From Eucalyptus grandis (lineage: Eukaryota; Streptophyta; Magnoliopsida; Myrtales; Myrtaceae), in NCBI RefSeq assembly GCF_016545825.1, contig NC_052621.1, positions 6,782,199 through 6,846,198 of the forward strand: a stretch of DNA of 64,000 nucleotides, written 5' to 3'. Positions 56,990 through 64,000 of this stretch are shown in pieces (within the stretch, counting starts at the first letter, position 1; every line of letters starts with the position of its first letter). A model generated the notes under the pieces. It was not told the DNA's origin, searched no databases, and saw only the letters and a program-made list of their open reading frames with translations. Both the position numbers and the translations under genes were made by a program.

Positions 56990-58450
56990 ATGATTTAATT
57001 CCGGCAGGTTGTGTTTGTACAATGTCGTTCGAAGTGAAGCAGTGGTAATACCTAAATCAGTGTATGCTCCTCAAAGACCAAATCTGATAGTCGACGACCA
57101 AGTTAGACCACCACATTTGCTCGGAGGGCAGCCTGCTCAAGTGGTCCCTAGGCAAGATCCCTAGAATGTCTGGCCGATGCTAGACTAAGCAATGCGACGT
57201 CTAGGGTGTGATCCGGTGAATATCTTACCCATGTACAGAAAGCCGCATCCGGATTAGATGGAGGCTGTACTTTATCCAAGAGGTTTTAAGATACTTGATT
57301 TTAACTTTTTGTCTGGCGAAGATGACGATCGACGGTAGAACATATTATTAACCTATTCACTGTGCAAAGTGGTGACACATCTCATGCCGACTATTGGAAA
57401 TTAAGGTCGTTTCCCTCACAGTCCAACGGTACCTTTACATGGTATATTGCTTTACCATCCAATGTTGTTCACTCTTGGGAGCAAATGGAGACTTAATTTC
57501 ATAACCAGTTCTGTAGGCCAGTTCCTTATGTGTCTATTGCGGATTTGACCGCTTTAAATAGCAGAACAATAAATTGGTAAACTAGTTTACGTCTAGATTC
57601 AGAAGAGCGAGAAATTGATGTCTTATAACACTGACAAAAAAATCTTTTGCTGAAACAACTTTTAGTAGCCTGAAAATCATGTTAAGGGACAGATTGGAAG
57701 GGCAACTATACAATGAACTTTTCCAATTAGCAACAAAGGCAAATTAGGCATGGAAATTTTTGTTGAAGGAAAAAGATACGAAGCCGGACAAACATGATGT
57801 GACCTTCGTGGAGAGGTATGGACCTAAGGGTGATCTAGACCAAGGAGAATATGCTAAGATAATAGTAGCTAAAACGGTTATTGACAAGTCATATATATGT
57901 CAAGTATCCAGGCCAGCATAGAGTTAAAGAGAAGTTGAAGGAGAACATCATGCTTTAGGCGAAAGATACTTGGTATTATTCAATTCATGTGAACAAAATG
58001 GATGAAACTTTTTACTTGCTTCTAGCCGATGGCCTGATAAAACTGATCGAAGGCCAAACCATACGGAGTAGAAAAGAATTTGGAAACAAGAAATATTGTA
58101 AATGGCACCAGAGCCATAATATTGCCGATTGCATTATTATTAGCAAGAATATCCAAAGAAGTAATTCCAATAGGTAAGATTAAGTTTACCGATGAAAAAG
58201 AAAAGGCTCCAATGGAGGTAGATGTTGACCCATTCCCTCTTATGATTGTGGTGTTTGTGAAGCTAAAAGGTAAGAAGCCACGGTAACCAAATTTGTGTGC
58301 TTGTTGCAAGCTAGAAATAGGTCGAAGCTACTATGCCACAAGGAGGATTTCCTGGCCAAAATATAAGGTATAATTGTTAAATGAATTCTATCAACAGGTC
58401 TAATCATATCGGTCAAACGAGTCGCCCCCAAGTATTTGATCGAGTCGTAC
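56990..58450 (+). mobile_element. Ty3/Gypsy gag relic
   Basis: A decayed plus-strand gag: FSGEDD..., GDTSHADYWKLRSFPHS, FTWYIALPSNVVHSWEQMET, then FHNQF.RPVPYVSIADLTAL, the usual plant Gypsy gag block. A spacer follows with KADTWYYS-like and KYCKWHQSHNIADC text (about 58085-58135), resembling the gag-protease junction zinc-knuckle-like region. There are numerous stops and shifts. No protease, RT or integrase follows. Confidence 0.75.
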
Positions 58451-58676
58451 TTGCTAGGGGGCAAATTTAAAAGAAGCCATTCAAATAAAGGTTTGAGGAA
58501 GGAGATCCTACTATAGGTATATTGGGAGAGCCAAGTGATAAGTTTGAGAATTATGTTATTTACGCATGTTGATCACCTTACGCACAAGGCATTGTTCTAA
58601 CCACATGGAGTGAAGAGCTTGATGACATTTTCCTGGAGATACTAGTCGGCTGACACCCTCTCATTGATGAATCTAA

Positions 58677-59246
58677 GGCTGCATTTGGCAATTATGATCA
58701 AATTAAGAATATGATAAAATTTATCCTACCATGCGTTTGGTGCTTACTTAAAGACTAAGTAAAGTTAGATATAAGGAAAATATATATTGGACAAAATTAT
58801 CCCATGATGAGCTCGCCCAGCCCCTAGCGAGGCTCCACCTTGTTGGGCCACCATAAGGTTGGCCTCACCAAGGTTGGGTGACATTGCCCTTGTGGTGGCT
58901 CCACGACGGCTAGACGAGGCTCGACCTCGCCTTAGCTGGGCAAACCTTGCCTAGATTTGGGGAGGCCGACCCCACCCAACCAAGCCTCACCCACCTGCTA
59001 GGGAGGCTCGACCAACAAGGCTCGCCTCGCTCGGGGCTAACGACACTTTGACATGGTTGCTGTCGCAAGAGGAAGAAGGGGAAGAATAAAAGGAAAAAAA
59101 GGTAAAAAAAAAAAAAGAAGAAGTCACATAATAACCGCATTAACCAAAATAAAATAATTTGAAAAATATTTCTTAAAAAATGATTACTTATATTATTTTT
59201 TTTTTAAAAACAAATGAAGGAAATATAGTTTAAGAAAAATGTCCCA
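58677..59246. mobile_element. GC-core foldback element, right end lost (E6)
   Basis: Starts GGCTGCATTTGGCAATTATG after TAA (58674-58676), matching the Tourist-like left ends of E1-E5. The GC-rich core (58805-59060) has gaggctcgacctcgcc-type words shared with E1/E2 and is followed by a purine tract (59065-59125). The expected right inverted end is absent. Instead, hexokinase-derived sequence begins at about 59247. Confidence 0.55.
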
Positions 59247-60207
59247 CGTCATTTTGTTGTTTATCGGTAGACTTTACGAGAAGCTGATTTCTGGCATGTA
59301 CCCCAGAGAAATTGTCCAGATAGCTTTGTTGAGAATGACTGAGGAGTCGGCATTTTTTGGTGATGTCGTTCCAATGAAGCTGAAAATTCCTTGCATACTA
59401 AGTTACAATTATAAATTTAATCCACGCTGCTTGTACTTATGGACACGAGATGGTTGGGTTTCCTCAAAACTTCGATCCCAAATTTGCAGGACTCCTCGGA
59501 GGTATTAGTCCATCTGCAGCTTAATATTATACCCGTGGTGTCTCTAGTCGCATCGTTTCTTCACTCCCGTTCTGACTAGTACTAATGAAAAAGTAATCTC
59601 TAATTAAATCAGTTGTGCAGTAAATTCTACTATTACAGTGTGGATCGATTGTCACGATTGGATATTCGGGGAGTTCAAATGCAAATCTGATGGCCTATGT
59701 TTCTGGAACAATGAAAGATAGTTCTGTTTTCTCTTATCTGCAATTATCTACAGCTGAATCCATAAATCCCTATTTAATGCTTCACTTTGCCAAATTCAGT
59801 TCCCAACTTTAGGAATTGCTGAGTACCCCTATAGTTAATGCTGATTTGTGCGTCCTCAGATATCCAACAACTCCTTGAGAATGAGGAAAGTAGTAGTCGA
59901 TCTATGCGACATAGTTGCTACACGAGGTGCTTGTCTTGCTGCTGCCAGGATATTTGGCATCCTGAAGAAGCTGGGAAGAGGTACCCTCGTGGACGGGGAG
60001 AAGCAGAGATCAGTTATAGCATTAAATGGAGGTCTGTAGGAGCACTACACCAAATTCTGGAACTGCGTGGAGGTCACTCTCGGGGAGTTGCTGCAACCTA
60101 AGGGTGAAGTTGCTGTGAACATGATGATTGTGCAGTCGAATGACGGCTCAGGCAGTGGGGCTTCCCTTCTCGTGGCCTCTCATTCACAATACCTTGAGAC
60201 GAAGTGA
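59247..60207 (+). pseudogene. Hexokinase 3' fragment (exons 7-9), duplicated
   Basis: Aligns to 49812-50826 of the full gene, beginning inside intron 6 (CGTCATTTTGTTGTT). Exon 7 reads [30 protein letters not shown]. Exon 8 is reduced to its first and last bases by an internal deletion of about 66 bp (near 59497). Exon 9 reads [37 protein letters not shown], then has TAG in the LFEHY position (about 60037), and ends SNDGSGSGASLLVASHSQYLETK. No promoter or catalytic N-terminal part. A passenger of the receptor-kinase duplication. Confidence 0.9.
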
Positions 60208-61048
60208 CCCTTTTCTCACGATATAATTTGGGTCTCTTTGGGTCTCGTTGTATCATACTTTGAGGTGGGGGACCAGCGATGGTCTAGCGAGCAACTTTAG
60301 CCTAGATAGCTCAAGTATCCGAGGAGGAAGAGATGCAAATTTATTGAGTTTGTGAATAAATGATCAGGCTCACATCAGGACTCTTTAGAAAGCTCCTTTT
60401 GAGCCCTTTATCACTCTCCCAATAAAGCGGGAACTATTTTAGCTGGAACCTCAAGGATTCCTGTTTTTTGGATGTTTCCACTAGGAATGATCAACAATAG
60501 ATGGTTCAAGGAAATATTGTCTTTATATCTCAGAGGCAATAATGGTGAGTCGGCAAGTCATTGTGACGAACTGTCTGCATTTTACTTTTCTTGAGCATAA
60601 TTCTAAAAACCTCAATTGTATCAAGAAAGTGGTCTTATTTCTTGGTTCCTTTTGTGTCAGCATCATATAATATCAATTATGAAAACTGTCTGAGTTAAGG
60701 AATTTATTTCCAAGCCATCAATGGATTTGCCAACTTTATTGAGATGCAAATGCGGCAAAAAATCAGACATTCAATGGTGATATTCGCAGAACAGAAACAT
60801 CTTTCATTGCTGAAGTGGCTATCTCCTTGGAAGTCTTATCTATTAGCTCAAATTGACATATCCAACTCTCATATTCTGTACATTCTATAGGATACATTCA
60901 GAAACTAGTCTTAGGTATGGATGACTAATACATAGTTAGACAAATCGTTTGATGCTCGTCTCTATGTAGGACAAGCTGGAAAGGTTTTGCAATAGTTGGA
61001 AGACCAAAGCCCTACACTAAGCTTCCACAACTGTTCTAGTGCTAACGG
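60208..61048. other. Intergenic between hexokinase fragment and RLK copy 3
   Basis: Collinear with 50827-51914. Contains a small insertion relative to block 2 (ATCAGGCTCACATCAGGACTC..., about 60363-60412). No gene. Confidence 0.6.
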
Positions 61049-64000
61049 TCAGTAAGTGTTGCACTCAAGAACATGAAAATTGCTGCGTGGCACTTCCTCA
61101 TGCCTGGAATTTTCGAGGAGTGGGACAGCATCGAACTTGTGTCGGGATTTCTTCTCGACATTGTACAGTGGATCGCTACATTTGAGCAGCACTTGCAGTA
61201 CCTCCTTCATTGTAGGCCTCGTGGAAGGCAGAGTAGCAGTGCAAAAGATCCCGAGCTTGAAAACATTGCTTATTTCATCTATGTTCGACTCGTCCTTGAT
61301 CTCCTCATCTAATGCGTCAGATATTGGGTTGCCATCTTGGATGTGACGCCATGTCCAATCAGCGAGGCACATGTCTTCATCCCCATCGTTAGCCTCCCTC
61401 CCAGTGGTTAGTTCCAAGAGAACCACCCCAAAGCTATAGACATCAATCTTCTCATTGACTCTTGTTGTATGAGCATACTCTGTTGTTCAACCAAAAAAAA
61501 AAAAAGGGCAAGACAAAACTAAATATTCCTGCTGGTAAAATATGTAGGGTATGAGGAAGGCGAACTGGCATAGCTGAAATGAACTCATGTTAAGTAAATA
61601 GACGAACCTGGTGCCAAATAGCCGAAGGAACCAGCAACAGCTGTCATGCTAATAGCTTCTCCAGGCTTGGCCAACATCCTTGCGAGGCCGAAGTCAGCAA
61701 TTTTTGCGTTGAACTCTGAGTCTAAGAGAATATTGCTCGATTTCACGTCTCGGTGGATGATGGGTGATGAACAATCATGATGCATATAGCAAAGTCCTTT
61801 AGCTGCTCCGAGCGCAATCTGCAACCTTTTGGGCCAATCCAAGATCATATTGTTGGCAACACCCGAGATGGGCGACAATCTTTTCTTCTTGTGAAGCCAA
61901 TGGTCCAAGCTAGTATTTTCCATGTACTCATACACTAGGAGTTTCGAGTTCTCACAAGAAATACAGCATAACAATTTGACAATGTGCCGATGCTTAATGT
62001 TCCCAAGTATCTCCACTTCTGCTGCGAATTGCTTTTCCAGCTTCTCATTTAACTTTTGGTTATTCGAAATTCTTTTCACAGCGATGGCATCACCAGAAGA
62101 ATTCACAATAATGCGATATACTTTTCCTGATCCGCCACTTCCGATCACATTATGCTCCTTCAATCCCGACAGAATATTCGATTCCGTAAAATTCAAACTT
62201 TGGAATGAAGTCAGTTTCGGAGTCGAATCAAACCAATCCCTGTTCTTTCTGGAAGCTCTGATCGTGAATAGCACCACAAAGAAAACGCACATCGCCGCCG
62301 CAATGGCCAAGATCACGATCAAGGTGAGATTGGTCTTGCTCAACCTATGGGATTGGGCGTTGCAGACATTGATCCTCATGAACGAATTGGATGCACAGAG
62401 CCCGGTGTTGTTCAGGAAACTGGTGTCATATGCGGCAATCTCTAACTTCGCTGGGATTGGTCCGCTGAGGCGATTGGATGACAAATTCAGACGGTTCAGA
62501 TTCAGTTGGCCGATTTCAGGAGGAATCAACCCGGACAGTTGGTTGTCAGACAGGTCTAACTGCGTGAGTACAGGTAGAAAACCGATTTCACTAGGAATCG
62601 GTCCCGAGATCTTATTGTGACTGAGATTCAGAGTGGTCAAGGATTTCCATGAAACGATGTCTGTGGGAAGAATCCCGGAGAGCTCGTTCTGATCGAGCAA
62701 AAGCCCCGTCAGAAAAGGAAGCTCAGTCAATTCAGCCGGAACCGTGCCACTGAGGAGGTTATTACTAGCGTAAAAAATCCTCACGTTCCTCCACGAAGAC
62801 ACCGTGCTCGGAATCTTGCCGAAGAATTTGTTGTTGCTTATCTCGATCTCAGTAAGGTTTGGGGACAGCTCCTCGGGAAGCTCGCCAGTTAATCCATTAC
62901 CACTCAAAATCAAAACCGTTAAGTTCCGTGACATCCAAAATCCACCAGGCACATTGCCGGTGAATCCATTGTTTTGCAACATCACAAAGGACAAAGTACT
63001 GCAATTTCCAAGTGACTTCGGCAACTCCCCATTGAGATTGTTGTCCATAGCGGCCAACCCGGAAAGTCTGCCACCATGGCACAGTTGTTCCGGCAATGCA
63101 CCAGTCAAGTTGTTGAAGGCCACTTCGAATCTTCTGAGCGGGGAAAACTTGCCAAAGTCTGGGGGGATCGTGCCTGATAGATTGTTGTTGGACAGCCTGA
63201 CATCAGACAAAGCGGGAAGACGCCCAATACCTTCCGGGATTCCCCCGGACAATTGATTGAACTCTAAATTCAAGCTGTATAGATTCTTGAGCTTTCCAAA
63301 ATCTTCAGGTATGTTCTCCGTCAAATTATTAGCAGACAGATCGATCACGCTCAGGTTTGCGGCACTGACTGCCTGAGGGATCGACCCAGACACATTAGTC
63401 TGGTCCACGTACAACTCGCTCAAGTTCCTCAGAGCAAAAATGCTGCCTGGGACCTCTCCGGTCAGTGGATTTATCCCCAAATCCAAGTGCTCAAGAGCCT
63501 CCATATCGCTGATAGTCTCCGGAATTCCACCATACAGGTTTGTCTGCGCCATTGAGAAGAACCGCAGCTTCTTCAGGGCTGTGAAGTTCTGCGGTAGCTG
63601 CGATCGCACGAACTTGTCGTTGTACTCAAGCCTCAGTTTTTCAAGATTGGAGAGGCCAAAAATTTCTTCAGGGTAAGTGCCGTTGTACTCGGACTGGTGA
63701 AGGTCAAGGATCCTCAGCTTTGGCAGCCTAGCGATAGACGCTGGGATGTCAAACGAGAAGCTGTTGGCGGCGAGAATCAGGACCTGAAGATTGACCATGC
63801 GGTCAATATCGGATGGAATAGGACCTTCGAAGTAATTCTGGGACAGGTCAAGGTACATGAGCTCGGAACAGTAATAGAGAACTGTTGGAAACTCCCCAGG
63901 AATATTGTTGTTGGAGAGATCGAGCTTGGTCAGGTTCTTGAGGTCGCAGATGAATGGGGGGATCGAATAATTTATGTTCAGGTTGACAAGATTGAGCTCG
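61049..64000 (-). CDS. HSL3-like LRR receptor kinase, copy 3 (5' end outside window)
   Basis: Exon 2 is 61479-61049 and exon 1 runs from 61608 past the window edge at 64000; the intron is 128 bases. The frame is open throughout. It lacks, within the window, the signal peptide and the N-terminal cap; reading starts at the first LRR (NLNINYSIPPFICDLKNLTK). Plant LRRs continue to PEIGQLNLNRLNLSSNRL. A transmembrane segment (LTLIVILAIAAAMCVFFVVL) follows, then the RD kinase: GSGGSGKVYRI, AVKRIS, HRDVKSSNILLD, DFGLARM, and across the splice [34 protein letters not shown]. The end is HVLECNTY, as in copy 2. All kinase signature residues are present, so this copy is the best candidate for an active receptor. 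Ligand specificity relative to copy 2 cannot be judged. Confidence 0.9.

Overview
This is a nuclear genomic window from a flowering plant, most likely a eudicot. The evidence is spliced genes with GT-AG introns and plant-only families: a PPR protein, a PATRONUS securin, a CYP94 P450, an HSL3-like LRR receptor kinase and a plastid/mitochondria-type hexokinase. Intergenic DNA is rich in microsatellites, Copia and Gypsy relics and foldback MITEs. I cannot name the species.

Left part (1-30019). The end of a PPR gene (+) is followed by a pseudokinase fragment (-), a decayed Ty1/Copia element (about 1868-5961), and an EXORDIUM-like 5' fragment (-) that stops where the Copia LTR stops. Next come a four-exon PATRONUS/securin gene (-, 7327-9006), a CYP94 cytochrome P450 (+, 11460-13118), a LINE fragment, an F-box gene of the At5g46170/At4g18380 type (-, 16975-18095), a two-exon 92-aa protein (-, 20039-20384), and the 3' half of a CHD1/CHR5 chromatin remodeler (-, 25089-30019). 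The CHR5 gene runs into a 100-N assembly gap.

Right part (30120-64000). This is a disease-resistance-like cluster: three copies (all -) of an HSL3-type LRR receptor kinase at 30463-33510 (dead, truncated), 51915-55087 (full length, one 1-base insertion) and 61049-64000 (open, running off the window). A hexokinase gene (+, 46028-50826) lies convergent to the middle receptor. A piece of hexokinase (59247-60207) sits in the same place beside the third receptor, so the duplicated unit is '3' end of hexokinase plus receptor kinase'. The stretch between copy 1 and hexokinase (33.5-45 kb) is repeat-dominated and holds a second duplication (about 34.1-37.2 kb versus 41.2-43.4 kb).

Two themes cut across the window. 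First, conserved genes carry many single-base frameshifts, mostly in homopolymers. This looks more like uncorrected long-read sequence than decay, and gene models should be judged accordingly. Second, a family of roughly 0.55-0.95 kb foldback elements with Tourist-like ends and a GC-rich core recurs. One has a visible empty site, and one abuts a duplication breakpoint. I did not find a clearly new biological system. The most interesting loci are the receptor/hexokinase cluster and the GC-core foldback family.
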